Shown piece after piece: positions 16,882 through 27,076 of a stretch of DNA of 64,000 nt (the first letter of the stretch is position 1; every line of letters starts with the position of its first letter). The notes under the pieces are model-generated. The model ran no database searches, was not told the origin of the DNA, and worked only from the letters and a program-made list of their open reading frames with translations. The DNA lies in assembly GCF_900101875.1 (NCBI RefSeq), contig NZ_FNAI01000006.1, positions 124,001 through 188,000 of the forward strand. The letters are read 5' to 3'. Origin of the DNA: Mucilaginibacter pineti. Lineage in GTDB: Bacteria; Bacteroidota; Bacteroidia; Sphingobacteriales; Sphingobacteriaceae. The position numbers were made by a program, and so were the translations under genes.

Positions 16882-19857
16882 TTGAGGCAACTAAGTATAT
16901 TTTTGGCACGCATACCCGGTAAATTATTACTGCCTGCGCTTATTATTTTTGTTGCAGGATGCTCGCTCGAAAAGCAAAGCGGCTTTAACCGCAGGATGCA
17001 AAACCTCACGGCGCATTATAACATTCTGTTTAACGCCAACGAGATATTACGCATAAAGCAGGAAACTTACGCCGCCGGTTTTATTGATTCGTACAACGAA
17101 CTACTGAGCGTTTACCCTGATACCGCCGCCCAAACCACCCCGCCCGATAAGGACCTGGAACTGGCTATTACCAAAGCCAATACTATTATTAATATTAAGG
17201 AGCAAAGTAAATACTTAGGCGATGCTTATTTAGTGATGGGCAAGGCCCGCTACCTGGAAGGTAATTATTTTGATGCGGTGGAATACCTTGATTATGTGAT
17301 CCGCTCGTATGGCAGCAACAACGTGCAGTTAAAACAGGAGGCTTTGATATGGAAGGGCCGGGCGCTGCTTTATCTTAATAATTTACAGCAGGCAAAAGTT
17401 GCCATTGATACCGCCATCCTCAACATTAACCCTAAAAAGAAAGTTAACGCAGGTATTTATGCCACCAAGCTGCAGTACGATATCAACACACAAAATTATG
17501 CCAATGCCGAGGAGGATGCCAAGCTGGCTATCCAATACTGCCATGACGGTGATCTGAAGCTAAGGTGGACGTTTATTTTGGCCCAACTGCAGGAGCTTAA
17601 CCTTAAACCTGCCGATGCCTTTGAAAATTACAGCCGCATAGTTAAAAGCAACGCCGTTTTTGAAATGGCCTTTAATGCCAATTTAAACCGCATCCGCATA
17701 CAGGATAATCAAAACGGGGCAAAAACAAGCAAGATAGACCGCCTGCGCAGTTTGCTCAAAAACCAAAATAACGACGAGTTTCAGGATCAGATCTATTACC
17801 AGATAGCCGAACAGCTTTTTGCCGCAGGCGATATTGATAACGCACTAAAGAACTATAAACTATCGGTACGTAAAAGTTTAAAAAATCAAAATCAAAAAGG
17901 CCTCTCCTACCTGCGCATTGCCGATATTGAGTTTAAGAATAAGGCCAATTACAGCGCCGCCAAGTTATATTACGATAGCACGTTAACTTACCTCTCAACC
18001 AATTACCCCAATTACCAAATCATCAGAAAAAAGAGTAATAACCTGCAAATACTTACCGGCTTGCTGCAAACCATATCTCGCGAGGATACCCTGCAAATGC
18101 TGGCCTCGCTGGATGAGAAAACCCGCATGGCAAGGATAGATGCTATGGTTACCCACCAAATTCTGCAGGAAAAAGCCGCAAACGAAGCATCAGCGGGTAC
18201 TGGCAATATTGATGCAGTGGCTAACAGGACTATGCAGCTGCAAAACCGCCAAAATAAAAACAGCCAGGCAACCGGCAACATATTTTACTTTTATAACCCC
18301 GCCGCCTTAAGCCAGGGTGTTAATGATTTTAAACGCCAGTGGGGTAACCGCCGCCTGGAAGATAACTGGCGCCGCAGCAAACGATCGAACGGAAATATCG
18401 CGCCAGCCAATAACACACCCATGATAGCGCAGGGAGGTACCGACCCGGATGGCGGTGTGGCACAAAACGACAAAAGTTTAATACCTGTTAACGCCGGGAG
18501 CTTTCGCCAGGATCTGATGAAGGACCTGCCCCTTACCCCCGAGCTGCTTAAACAATCAAACGACAGGCTATACAATGCCTATATGGACCTTGGTAATTTT
18601 TACCGCGATTTGCTGGGCGATAAAAAGGAAGCCATAGCCACCTATGAACTTTTATTGACCCGTTTCCCCAACGGTGTGGATAAAGCTGCTGTATATTATA
18701 ACCTGTACAGGCTTTATGCGGATATCGACATTAAAAAATCGACCGATTATAAAAACCGCATCCTGAAGGAGTTTCCAGAAAGTGTATATGCCAAAGTAAT
18801 CCTCGACCCAGATTATGCCAAAAAGCTGGATGATGTAAACGCCGAATTTAACGGTTACTATAACCAGGTTTATGAACTATACACGCAAAAGAAATTTGCC
18901 CAGGTTATTACCAAAGCCAACGAGTTGCTTGCTCAATATCCCGATAGCAGGTTTGCGGCACAGCTTTATTATTTAAAAACCATAGCTGCCGGTCACCAGG
19001 AAAAGCTGCCGCCATTTATGACCGACTTGCAGCAGATAGTGGCCAAATACCCTAATGATAAATTAATTACTCCGCTGGCCGTACAGCACCTTGCCTATAT
19101 AGATGCTAACAAAGCCGAAGTAGCCGCAAGGCCGGTAGTATTATATGGCGATGATATTAACGAGATCCCGTTTACCCCGCCGGTAGCTTATCAAAAACAA
19201 ACCGAGTACAGGCCTGTTTACAAACCATCAATGGAAGCCCCCGTAGCACAGGTAAGATTACCGGAAAAAGTAAAACCAGCAGAGGTGGCCCTGCTTAAAG
19301 CGCCGGTTACCAAGCCTGAAATTACAACACCATCGGGTTTAAAACAACCGGTTACCCAGGCAACAATAACCCCACCCGTTACCGACTCTGTTAAAACCCC
19401 GGTACAGGATTTAGCCGCAGCCGTGGAAACCACCAAACAGGATAGCGTAATAAAACCGGCGCAGGCCGCAATTGTGGCTCCAACCATCACCTATATATTT
19501 AGTACGCGCGATAGTACCAATTACTATTTCGGTATAAATGTAACTACGGGTACAACTAACCTGTCGTCTTCGCGTTTTGGTATTGGACAGTTTAACCGTA
19601 CCCATTTTGCAAACAGTGGCATTAAGCATGGTTTAAAAGCAATTGGCCGCGATGATCAGTTGATTTTTGTGGGCCGCTTTTACAATTTGGAGGATGCTAA
19701 GAAATATGCACGCGAAATTATCCCGCTGTTACCGGATATTATGAAGGTACCGAAGGATAAATACAGTTTTTTTATCATTACCCAAGAAAATCTGGATAAA
19801 TTAGCCGACCAAAAAGCATTGGATAGTTATATTGATTACTACCAGAAATTTTATTGA
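16882..19857 (+). CDS. sprE: SprE/PorW-type TPR lipoprotein of the type IX secretion system
   Basis: A 991-residue outer-membrane lipoprotein needed in other Bacteroidota for type IX secretion and gliding. The signal peptide ends in the lipobox ALIIFVAGC with Cys27, followed by FNRRMQNLTAHYNILFNAN, typical of SprE/PorW. Many helical tetratricopeptide-like repeats follow (residues about 110-790, e.g. YLGDAYLVMGKARYLEGNYF), then a Pro/Val-rich linker and a small C-terminal domain (IFSTRDSTNYYFGINVTTG). The start is TTG at 16882: no ATG lies before the lipobox. The PBP1A gene begins 2 bases after its stop. gldKLMN of the same system lies 5 kb away. Confidence 0.85.
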   Translation: MRQLSIFLARIPGKLLLPALIIFVAGCSLEKQSGFNRRMQNLTAHYNILFNANEILRIKQETYAAGFIDSYNELLSVYPDTAAQTTPPDKDLELAITKANTIINIKEQSKYLGDAYLVMGKARYLEGNYFDAVEYLDYVIRSYGSNNVQLKQEALIWKGRALLYLNNLQQAKVAIDTAILNINPKKKVNAGIYATKLQYDINTQNYANAEEDAKLAIQYCHDGDLKLRWTFILAQLQELNLKPADAFENYSRIVKSNAVFEMAFNANLNRIRIQDNQNGAKTSKIDRLRSLLKNQNNDEFQDQIYYQIAEQLFAAGDIDNALKNYKLSVRKSLKNQNQKGLSYLRIADIEFKNKANYSAAKLYYDSTLTYLSTNYPNYQIIRKKSNNLQILTGLLQTISREDTLQMLASLDEKTRMARIDAMVTHQILQEKAANEASAGTGNIDAVANRTMQLQNRQNKNSQATGNIFYFYNPAALSQGVNDFKRQWGNRRLEDNWRRSKRSNGNIAPANNTPMIAQGGTDPDGGVAQNDKSLIPVNAGSFRQDLMKDLPLTPELLKQSNDRLYNAYMDLGNFYRDLLGDKKEAIATYELLLTRFPNGVDKAAVYYNLYRLYADIDIKKSTDYKNRILKEFPESVYAKVILDPDYAKKLDDVNAEFNGYYNQVYELYTQKKFAQVITKANELLAQYPDSRFAAQLYYLKTIAAGHQEKLPPFMTDLQQIVAKYPNDKLITPLAVQHLAYIDANKAEVAARPVVLYGDDINEIPFTPPVAYQKQTEYRPVYKPSMEAPVAQVRLPEKVKPAEVALLKAPVTKPEITTPSGLKQPVTQATITPPVTDSVKTPVQDLAAAVETTKQDSVIKPAQAAIVAPTITYIFSTRDSTNYYFGINVTTGTTNLSSSRFGIGQFNRTHFANSGIKHGLKAIGRDDQLIFVGRFYNLEDAKKYAREIIPLLPDIMKVPKDKYSFFIITQENLDKLADQKALDSYIDYYQKFY

Positions 19858-19859
19858 CA

Positions 19860-22115
19860 ATGAGGACCCTACATATAAATAAAAATAAACTTACCCCACA
19901 GGATATAAGACGATACAACTGGTATATATGGCGCACCGTTATAGCAGGTTTTGTTTTTGTTGCGCTCATGATAGCGCTTACCGTTTTTGACGTATTTGGT
20001 CAGCTGCCTGCTTTCCGCGACCTGGAAAACCCTAAAAGCAACCAGGCATCGGAGGTAATATCGTCAGATAAAAAGATCCTGGGTACCTATTATATCCAAA
20101 ACAGATCAAACGTAACTTTTAAGGAGCTATCACCAAACATAATAAACGCGCTGGTAGCTACTGAGGATAAACGCTTTTACGACCACTCGGGTATCGATTT
20201 TGGGCGTAGCTTCACCATTTTTCTGCACTTACTGGTAGGCCAAAAACAAGGGGGCAGTACCATAACCCAACAGTTGGCGCTAAACCTTTTCAGTGAAAGG
20301 GCAGCCAATCCGTTTAAACGCGTTATCCAAAAAATGCAGGAATGGGTAACCGCCGTTAAGCTGGAACGTCATTATACCAAGCAGGAAATCCTTACCATGT
20401 ACTTAAATACGGTTGATTTCGGCGCTTACAATACTTTCGGCATCAAATCAGCAGCACGCACCTATTTTAATACCACACCAGATAAGCTTACACCAGATCA
20501 GGCTGCCTTATTAATAGGTATGGTTAATGGCCCCGGCATATATTCGCCAATACGCCATCCAGCCAACGCCATCAAACGCCGCAACCTGGTGCTTAACCGC
20601 ATGGATGAGCAAGGTTACCTGAGCGGCGGCCAAGTAGAGGAATTTAAACAAAAACCACTGGGTTTGGATTTTCACCAGAACAATCACTTTGATGGTCCGG
20701 CACCATATTTCAGGTCGGTATTAAAAAAAGAGGTTCAAAAAATATTCAGGGATCAAAATATTTTCCGCGCCGATGGCACCCCTTATGATCTTGATCGCGA
20801 TGGACTTAAAATATACACCACCATTGATGCTACCATGCAGCAATATGCCGAGGAAGCACAGCAGGAGTATATGCGCAATTTGCAGGTACAGTTTAATGAC
20901 CACTGGCGCGGGCAAAACCTGGCCAAAAGCATCCACAACTTTAAATTCCTTATGAACCAGGGAATGCTAAAAAGCGACAGGTACAAACAGCTGAAAATGG
21001 AGGGCATGAGCGATGAGGATATTAAAACCAACTTTAACACCAAAGATACACTTAACCTGTTTACCTGGCATGGCAATATAGATACGCTGATGAGGCCTAT
21101 TGATTCTATACTATATTGCAAAATGCTGCTGCGTAACGCGCTTATGAGTATGGACCCTACCACCGGCTATGTAAAAGCCTGGGTTGGCGGCACCAACTTT
21201 GAGCACTTTAAGTATGACCAGGTTAAGAATGGCACAAGGCAGGTAGGTTCAACCGCTAAGCCGTTTACTTATGCTGTTGCTATTGATAATGGCTTTTCGC
21301 CCTGCATGAAAATCAATAACGTGCCAGATACCATCCGTGGCTATGGCCCGCCCTGGTGCCCACGCTCGTCGCCATCAGAAACGTTAAAGGGTCTTATTAC
21401 GCTTCGTCAGGCATTAGCACATTCGCAAAACTGGATTACCGCTCACGTTATGGGCGAAGTTAAGCCCGAACCCGTTGTAGAGTTGATAAAGAAAATGGGC
21501 ATCACCAGCGCGGTACCTCCCTACCCTTCTATTTGCCTGGGTACGTTTGATGCTTCGGTATTTGAAATGACGGCCGCTTACTCGGTATTCGCCAACCACG
21601 GTTTATGGACGGAACCTACGTATATACTCCGTATTGAAGATAAAAACGGCAACGTGCTGTATAACCACACACCAAAGGTAGTGCAGGCCATGAACCCGCA
21701 GACCGCTTATGTTATGACATATATGCTTAAAGGTGTTATTGAAGAAGGCACCGGCTCAAGACTGGCTTATAAATATGGCTTGCGCAACCCTATCGGCGGC
21801 AAAACAGGTACCACCCAAAATAACTCCGATGGCTGGTTTATGGGGATAACCCCGCAATTGGTTACCGGTGTTTGGACAGGGTGCGAAGACCGCGATATCG
21901 CCTTTCAATCTACCCGGCTTGGCGAAGGTGCCAACAGCGCCCTGCCAATATTTGCCCTGTATATGAAAAAGGTGTACGCCAATCCAGCCCTCGGCATCAA
22001 GAAAACCGTAGATTTCGACGCCCCAAAAACCGGTGTAGCCATTCAGCTTGATTGTGGGCAGTATACCCAGCAACAGCAGGGGACTACCGAGGTGGAGAAG
22101 AAGTTGGATTTTTAG
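19860..22115 (+). CDS. Class A penicillin-binding protein 1A
   Basis: A 751-residue bifunctional peptidoglycan synthase. After a cytoplasmic tail and one membrane helix (IWRTVIAGFVFVALMIALTV) comes the GT51 glycosyltransferase domain with ATEDKRFYDHSGID (catalytic Glu) and GGSTITQQLALNLF. The transpeptidase domain carries GSTAKPF (nucleophile Ser464), AHSQN (SxN motif) and GGKTGTT (KTG motif). All three active-site motifs are intact. ATG 19860 is preferred; a TTG at 19854 overlaps the sprE stop. The tight spacing implies one transcript with sprE. Confidence 0.93.
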   Translation: MRTLHINKNKLTPQDIRRYNWYIWRTVIAGFVFVALMIALTVFDVFGQLPAFRDLENPKSNQASEVISSDKKILGTYYIQNRSNVTFKELSPNIINALVATEDKRFYDHSGIDFGRSFTIFLHLLVGQKQGGSTITQQLALNLFSERAANPFKRVIQKMQEWVTAVKLERHYTKQEILTMYLNTVDFGAYNTFGIKSAARTYFNTTPDKLTPDQAALLIGMVNGPGIYSPIRHPANAIKRRNLVLNRMDEQGYLSGGQVEEFKQKPLGLDFHQNNHFDGPAPYFRSVLKKEVQKIFRDQNIFRADGTPYDLDRDGLKIYTTIDATMQQYAEEAQQEYMRNLQVQFNDHWRGQNLAKSIHNFKFLMNQGMLKSDRYKQLKMEGMSDEDIKTNFNTKDTLNLFTWHGNIDTLMRPIDSILYCKMLLRNALMSMDPTTGYVKAWVGGTNFEHFKYDQVKNGTRQVGSTAKPFTYAVAIDNGFSPCMKINNVPDTIRGYGPPWCPRSSPSETLKGLITLRQALAHSQNWITAHVMGEVKPEPVVELIKKMGITSAVPPYPSICLGTFDASVFEMTAAYSVFANHGLWTEPTYILRIEDKNGNVLYNHTPKVVQAMNPQTAYVMTYMLKGVIEEGTGSRLAYKYGLRNPIGGKTGTTQNNSDGWFMGITPQLVTGVWTGCEDRDIAFQSTRLGEGANSALPIFALYMKKVYANPALGIKKTVDFDAPKTGVAIQLDCGQYTQQQQGTTEVEKKLDF

Positions 22116-22130
22116 GGAATTTGCAAAACT

Positions 22131-22230
22131 ATTGTCATTTCGACCGGAGGGAGAAATCTTATACGACATGCCTGTATACGATACGTATATCGCCTAAGAT
22201 TTCTCCTCGTTCCTCGTTCGAAATGACAAA
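22131..22230. repeat. Palindromic intergenic repeat, family B copy 1
   Basis: The ends read TTGTCATTTCGACCGGAGGG and TTCCTCGTTCGAAATGACAA, inverted to each other, with inner arms GAGAAATCTTA/TAAGATTTCTC. It fills most of the gap between PBP1A and uvrC. The second copy is at 24146-24300. Confidence 0.8.
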
Positions 22231-22265
22231 CATTAATGTATGATGCGTAGGTAAGGAAACTGAGC

Positions 22266-24083
22266 ATGAGTGAAAAATTCGATTACAAGGCTGAATTAAA
22301 AAATATACCGCACAAACCCGGGGTTTACCAGTACTGGGATAGTGAAAATGAACTGATATATATTGGTAAGGCTAAAGATCTGCGCAACAGGGTTGGGTCG
22401 TACTTTAACCAGGATGTGCATATAAATGCCAAAACACGAGTTTTGGTATCCAAGATTCGCAAGATAACTTTTACCATTGTTGATACCGAGGTGGATGCCT
22501 GGCTGCTGGAAAACAGCATGATCAAGAAGCATCAGCCCCGTTATAACGTAATGCTCAAGGATGATAAAACATACCCTTGGATCATTATTAAAAGCGAGAA
22601 TTACCCCCGCATTTTCTGGACAAGACGCATCGTAAAGGACGGCTCAAAATACCTGGGGCCATACGCGTCCATCAGCATGATGCACAATATTTTGGGGCTG
22701 ATAAAGGAAACCTATCCGCTGCGTACCTGTAACCTGGCCCTCACCCGCGAAAATATCGACAAGGGAAAGTTCAAGGTTTGTTTGGAATACCAGCTGGGTA
22801 ACTGCAAGGGCCCCTGCCAAAACTACCAAACCGAAGATGATTACGATAACAGCATAAGCGAGATCACCGATATCCTGAACGGTAAGATAGGAGCCATTTT
22901 ACGCCGCCTTAAAAGCGAAATGGATGCAGCAGTGGCTGATTACAACTACGAGCTGGCACATCGCCTGAAACGCAAGTTTGATCTGCTGGAGAATTACCAA
23001 AGCAAATCTACCATCGTAAACTCATCCATAACCGATGTAGATGTTTTCAATATCGCATCCGAAGAAAAGATCGCCTTTGTAAACTTCCTTAAGGTGATGA
23101 ACGGTACCATCATCCAAACGCAAACCATCGAACTAAAAAAACGATTGGATGAAAGTGATGAGGAACTGCTTACGCTGGCCATTATCGAGTTCAGGAGTCG
23201 CTATAACAGCACCTCCAAAGAAGTTATTGTGCCATTTAAGATAGATTTGGATGATGATACCGCCGGCATAAAATTCACCGTACCAAAACTTGGCGAGAAA
23301 AAGAAACTGCTTGACCTTTCCCAAAAGAATGTACAATTCTTTAAAAAGGAAAAGATAGATCAATACGAAAAGCTGAACCCCGAGATCCGTACCGAACGTT
23401 TGCTTACGCAGATGATGAAGGACCTGCGCATGAACCAACTGCCGCGGCATATTGAGTGTTTCGATAATTCTAACTTCCAGGGTAAGTACCCGGTTTCGGC
23501 CATTGTGGTTTTCAGGGACGGCAAGCCATTTAAAAAAGACTACCGGCACTTTCACGTGAAAACGGTAGAAGGTCCTAATGATTTTGCCACCATGGAAGAG
23601 GCTGTACACCGCCGCTACAGGCGCATGTTGGATGAAGGGACGGAACTTCCCCAACTGATCATTATTGATGGCGGTAAGGGCCAGCTATCGTCGGCCATGC
23701 ACAGTTTAAAGTTATTGGGGATAGATAAGCAAGTAACGGTTATTGGCATTGCCAAACGCCTGGAGGAACTGTATTATCCTAACGACCAATACCCGATGTA
23801 CTTAGATAAAAAATCCGAAACCCTTAAGGTTATCCAACACCTGCGCGATGAAGCCCACCGCTTCGGAATCACTTTTCACCGCAAAATCCGCGATAAGGGC
23901 ACCCTTGCTACCGAACTTGAACTAATAGAAGGCATTGGCAAAACCACTGCCGAAAAACTCCTGAAGTACTTTAAATCTGTCAAAAAGATCCGCGAAGCCA
24001 ATGAAGAATTACTGCTTGAAGTAGTGAATTTAAAACAGGCGAAAGCGATAATGGCTTATTTTAGTAAAGACGTGGTTCAATAA
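22266..24083 (+). CDS. uvrC: Excinuclease ABC subunit C
   Basis: A 605-residue nucleotide-excision-repair nuclease that cuts both sides of a lesion bound by UvrB. The N-terminal GIY-YIG domain shows KPGVYQYWDSENELIYIGKA. A UVR helix-hairpin region that contacts UvrB lies near residues 205-240. The RNase H-like domain is marked by IECFDNSNFQGKYPVSAIVV and IIIDGGKGQL. The C-terminal HhH motif reads IEGIGKTTAEKLLKYF. Length is normal. It is flanked by family B repeats on both sides. Confidence 0.97.
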   Translation: MSEKFDYKAELKNIPHKPGVYQYWDSENELIYIGKAKDLRNRVGSYFNQDVHINAKTRVLVSKIRKITFTIVDTEVDAWLLENSMIKKHQPRYNVMLKDDKTYPWIIIKSENYPRIFWTRRIVKDGSKYLGPYASISMMHNILGLIKETYPLRTCNLALTRENIDKGKFKVCLEYQLGNCKGPCQNYQTEDDYDNSISEITDILNGKIGAILRRLKSEMDAAVADYNYELAHRLKRKFDLLENYQSKSTIVNSSITDVDVFNIASEEKIAFVNFLKVMNGTIIQTQTIELKKRLDESDEELLTLAIIEFRSRYNSTSKEVIVPFKIDLDDDTAGIKFTVPKLGEKKKLLDLSQKNVQFFKKEKIDQYEKLNPEIRTERLLTQMMKDLRMNQLPRHIECFDNSNFQGKYPVSAIVVFRDGKPFKKDYRHFHVKTVEGPNDFATMEEAVHRRYRRMLDEGTELPQLIIIDGGKGQLSSAMHSLKLLGIDKQVTVIGIAKRLEELYYPNDQYPMYLDKKSETLKVIQHLRDEAHRFGITFHRKIRDKGTLATELELIEGIGKTTAEKLLKYFKSVKKIREANEELLLEVVNLKQAKAIMAYFSKDVVQ

Positions 24084-24108
24084 GTTTAGTTCTTTACTGT
24101 AATGAACC

Positions 24109-24131
24109 TGCACTCGTTTGTAACGAGTGCA
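24109..24131 (+). terminator. Perfect hairpin after uvrC
   Basis: A 10-bp stem TGCACTCGTT/AACGAGTGCA with loop TGT, 25 bases after the uvrC stop. There is no U tract directly after it, so termination is uncertain. Confidence 0.5.
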
Positions 24132-24145
24132 AGAAAACTTTATAA

Positions 24146-24300
24146 AAAGTTTGTCATTTCGAACGAGGAACGAGGAGAAATCTTATACGATATGCATTGA
24201 AGCTCTGCATTCTGCAGAAGATTTTTCGCTATCGCTCAAGAGATAGTTTCTCTTTCGCGCCACACTTTTACCCGCCCGCTCAATCGAAATGACAAACTTT
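24146..24300. repeat. Palindromic intergenic repeat, family B copy 2
   Basis: The outer ends AAGTTTGTCATTTCGA and TCGAAATGACAAACTT are perfect inverted repeats. The inner part shares CGAGGAACGAGGAGAAATCT and ATACGA with copy 1, but the remaining loop is longer and different. Together with a family A copy it fills the 457-base gap between uvrC and gldN, which has no gene. Confidence 0.8.
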
Positions 24301-24353
24301 TTATAAAATTCAGTCTTTCCAACACTTGTGGTTACAAACAAGAGCAAGAAAAA

Positions 24354-24458
24354 CTTTGTCATTGTGAGTGATAGCGTGGCAATCCCATCACATTATTTCA
24401 TCACGTAAAGTACTTTACCTGTCCTTTGGGATTGCTTCGTGCCTCGCAATTGACAAAG
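24354..24458. repeat. Palindromic intergenic repeat, family A copy 2
   Basis: The arms TTTGTCATTGTGAGTGATAG with GTGGCAATCCCA, and GGGATTGCTTCG with CCTCGCAATTGACAAA, match the copy at 2231-2327. The central loop is unrelated. Confidence 0.8.
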
Positions 24459-24487
24459 TTTATTAAATAATGAATAGTCCTAAAAGC

Positions 24488-24520
24488 AAAAAGTCAAAAC
24501 TGTTACCGTTTTGACTTTTT
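24488..24520 (-). terminator. Terminator of the gld operon
   Basis: A perfect 13-bp stem AAAAAGTCAAAAC/GTTTTGACTTTTT with a 7-base loop, 20 bases after the gldN stop. T-rich on both strands. Confidence 0.8.
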
Positions 24521-24540
24521 ACTTTTGAATTTTTACTTAA

Positions 24541-25515
24541 CTAATATTGCCAAAGGTTAAGTTCCCAATCCATAAGTGACTTTTTAACCTTTTCGGCTTC
24601 GTACAGTCTGTCGATCCCTTGGGCCAGATCTTTTATACGGTCGTTTTTATCGTTGCTTTGTTTAACAATGTAGCTGGTAAAAATGCGTTTCAGAAATGCG
24701 TCGTCAAAGCTCAAACCTGTTGCATCGCTGTTACGGCTTACCACTTCTTTAGTGGCTAATATAGGGCGCGCCTCTGGAAAATAGATCCAGAATGCAGGCA
24801 CATAATCAACATCGGCAAGGTTACCTATGCCTTTTGGTTTAATAAGCGGGGCTATGCCAATAATGCGTGGTTCAAAAACCGAACGCTGTCTGTCAAAAAC
24901 CCAATCTTCTTTAATGCGGAATTTCACAACGCTATCCGGGTTAAACTCGGCAGCTACCAATGATGATGACACTACGTTATTATCTTTATCGCGTTTTTCA
25001 ACCACACTACTATCGCCAGCCAAACGACCGTGCGCTTTATCCTTTGTTAGCGGGGTTAAAAAACCATCGCCATCCGGATCATCTTTTTTACCCGGTGTTG
25101 GGTCATAGGCTGTAAGTTCGCCGTTATCAATAGCTTCCAGCAAAACATCAATAAGCCTGCGTTTTGGCGATGCCAGGTATTGGTTCATTTTTTCGCGTAC
25201 GTCAATCTCGCGCCAGATGCGTTTGGCAAAAGCAACATCATTTTCGCGTAGGTTGGCATAAGGTACAGCCTTAGCATTTAGCAGGTTGTTCTTTTTATAG
25301 TAACCATCAAGCGGGCGCTCAAAAGGCTTCATTGGCGTTTTGCGTGTAGTATCAACCGGCGGTGGTACCTGGCTTTGCACTGTATTTTGCTGACTTGCTA
25401 CCTTTTGTTGAGTGGTAGCAGGCTTTTTACGGGTAGTTTTTTTACCTTTTTTAACTTGCGCATATGAAGCAGCGCAGGCCAAACAAAGTACAACTACCAA
25501 AATTCTCTTTTTCAT
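24541..25515 (-). CDS. gldN: Type IX secretion system protein GldN
   Basis: A 324-residue periplasmic protein of the GldN/PorN family that works with the GldK ring at the outer membrane. A signal peptide (MKKRILVVVLCLACAASYAQ) is followed by a basic, low-complexity stretch (KKGKKTTRKKPATTQQK) and the conserved domain, with RPLDGYYKKNNLLNAKAVPY, AFAKRIWREIDVREKMNQY and FDDAFLKRIFTSYIVKQS as recognisable GldN segments. It is the last gene of gldKLMN and lies 6 bases after gldM. Confidence 0.92.
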   Translation of the reverse strand: MKKRILVVVLCLACAASYAQVKKGKKTTRKKPATTQQKVASQQNTVQSQVPPPVDTTRKTPMKPFERPLDGYYKKNNLLNAKAVPYANLRENDVAFAKRIWREIDVREKMNQYLASPKRRLIDVLLEAIDNGELTAYDPTPGKKDDPDGDGFLTPLTKDKAHGRLAGDSSVVEKRDKDNNVVSSSLVAAEFNPDSVVKFRIKEDWVFDRQRSVFEPRIIGIAPLIKPKGIGNLADVDYVPAFWIYFPEARPILATKEVVSRNSDATGLSFDDAFLKRIFTSYIVKQSNDKNDRIKDLAQGIDRLYEAEKVKKSLMDWELNLWQY

Positions 25516-25521
25516 ACGCTT

Positions 25522-27036
25522 TTAATTTGCGGATAATACAATAGGGTCAAGTGATCTCGGTGATCTGTCGGGACCCACTGCAATAATATCTTTAAATATA
25601 ACAGTAGTTCCTGGTGTAACAGTATTTAGTGCAGTACGCATCGCACCTGAAATATCGGCACCGTTGCCCGGGATAATGATAGCATCCTGGCGTGGTTTAA
25701 CAATAATAAGGGTAAAATGGGTAACGTTAAATTTAGCATCAAAATCAAACCCATCTAACTGGGCAAATACCCTGTCCTGCGCCCTGATGTTGGCAGCACT
25801 GGTGTTACCACCACTTTTGCCTGCAAACTGCGGTTTAGGATCGGGGATACGTTTAATACGGAAATCGGTTGCACCTAAAACCATCCCCTTTTCGCCGGTA
25901 ACGGTAATTTTGGTATGGCCAATGGCACTAACAGTGGCTGTGTAATGCCCAGCGGAACCACTTAGTGAGCCATTATCCATATGCACGTTTAAGCTTGAAG
26001 TAGGTACCCCTGGCGCTGATACAGATACCGGGTTAGGCACACCTATATACAACACGTTCATTTTATCTGGCGATACAACTGCCGATGGCCTTGCAACCAT
26101 GTAATCCTGTGATATTGGATATCTTTTGTCTGGTCCGCCATCAACAGATTTAACCACTAATTCACCAGTTAAAGTATGCTTTCCTTCGCCGCTTGCTGTG
26201 GTTGTATAAGTACCAATACCATCTCTGGTAGGTACAGATGAGCCGCCGATAGTAATTGTAGGATTTGAATGGGAATCATAGGCAGTTAAATAAATCTGCG
26301 CGGTGTACTGCTGTCCGGCTAAAACATAGTTGCTTGGGGCCGCAACAATTGCGTTAAACGCATTTAACGTAACCTCCGCCTGATCTACCTTACTATATAA
26401 TTTTTTAACAACTTCATTCTCGGCATTTTTTGTATCAGCCTGTATTTTAGCAAGGGTAGTTATTGTAGCTCCTAATGGAATACCTTCACCAAAATAAGCT
26501 TCCTGCCAGGTTTTATTTTGCATACCCGGGCGTATGGGTGGTGCGTCGGCATTTAAAGAAAAGTTAACACCTACGCTATCTTTACCCAACAACTCCAGCA
26601 GTTTTGCTCTTGTAGTCTGAATCTTCTCCTTTAATACATCAGCTTTTTTTCCGTTAATCATCACATCTGAAGATATATCCAGGTTATCCCGCGCAGTAAT
26701 GTCATCAATTTCGGGGTTTACACCGCCGCCTCGTTCAGTTAATTCAGCCTTTAATTGATTGATATAACTATTCAAATCATCCGTCATCTTAGTTGCTTCC
26801 TTAGCCGCATTTAAATATTTAGCCTTTTCTGGCTGGGCTTTAATTTTGGCATCAAAGGCGCTGTAAGTTGCTTGCAAGCTTGTATTTACATTTTGTGTTG
26901 ATGCATCCAAACTCCTGGTAATATTTTTAAAAGCATCTAATAGGTTTTCCGGCACATTTAGGGCAATTAAGCCTAAAAGCACCAGGTATAAGATACCTAT
27001 CATCCGCTGTCTTGGGGTTTCCTTACCTCCGGCCAT
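25522..27036 (-). CDS. gldM: Type IX secretion / gliding motor protein GldM
   Basis: A 504-residue inner-membrane protein that forms the rotor/stalk of the T9SS motor with GldL. A single N-terminal helix (MIGILYLVLLGLIALNVPEN) follows the start MAGGKETPRQR, whose Arg/Pro-rich sequence is typical. The large periplasmic part consists of four domains, first helical (to about residue 220) and then beta-rich. The fold and length match GldM/PorM. It is encoded between gldL (40-base gap) and gldN. Confidence 0.95.
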   Translation of the reverse strand: MAGGKETPRQRMIGILYLVLLGLIALNVPENLLDAFKNITRSLDASTQNVNTSLQATYSAFDAKIKAQPEKAKYLNAAKEATKMTDDLNSYINQLKAELTERGGGVNPEIDDITARDNLDISSDVMINGKKADVLKEKIQTTRAKLLELLGKDSVGVNFSLNADAPPIRPGMQNKTWQEAYFGEGIPLGATITTLAKIQADTKNAENEVVKKLYSKVDQAEVTLNAFNAIVAAPSNYVLAGQQYTAQIYLTAYDSHSNPTITIGGSSVPTRDGIGTYTTTASGEGKHTLTGELVVKSVDGGPDKRYPISQDYMVARPSAVVSPDKMNVLYIGVPNPVSVSAPGVPTSSLNVHMDNGSLSGSAGHYTATVSAIGHTKITVTGEKGMVLGATDFRIKRIPDPKPQFAGKSGGNTSAANIRAQDRVFAQLDGFDFDAKFNVTHFTLIIVKPRQDAIIIPGNGADISGAMRTALNTVTPGTTVIFKDIIAVGPDRSPRSLDPIVLSAN

Positions 27037-27076
27037 GTATTATAAATCTTAGCTTGTAAAAAATCTATTAGTTATA

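Noticed and set aside
22131..24458. CRISPR array
   Set aside because: The repeats are few, long, palindromic and of different families, with no regular spacers and no cas genes.
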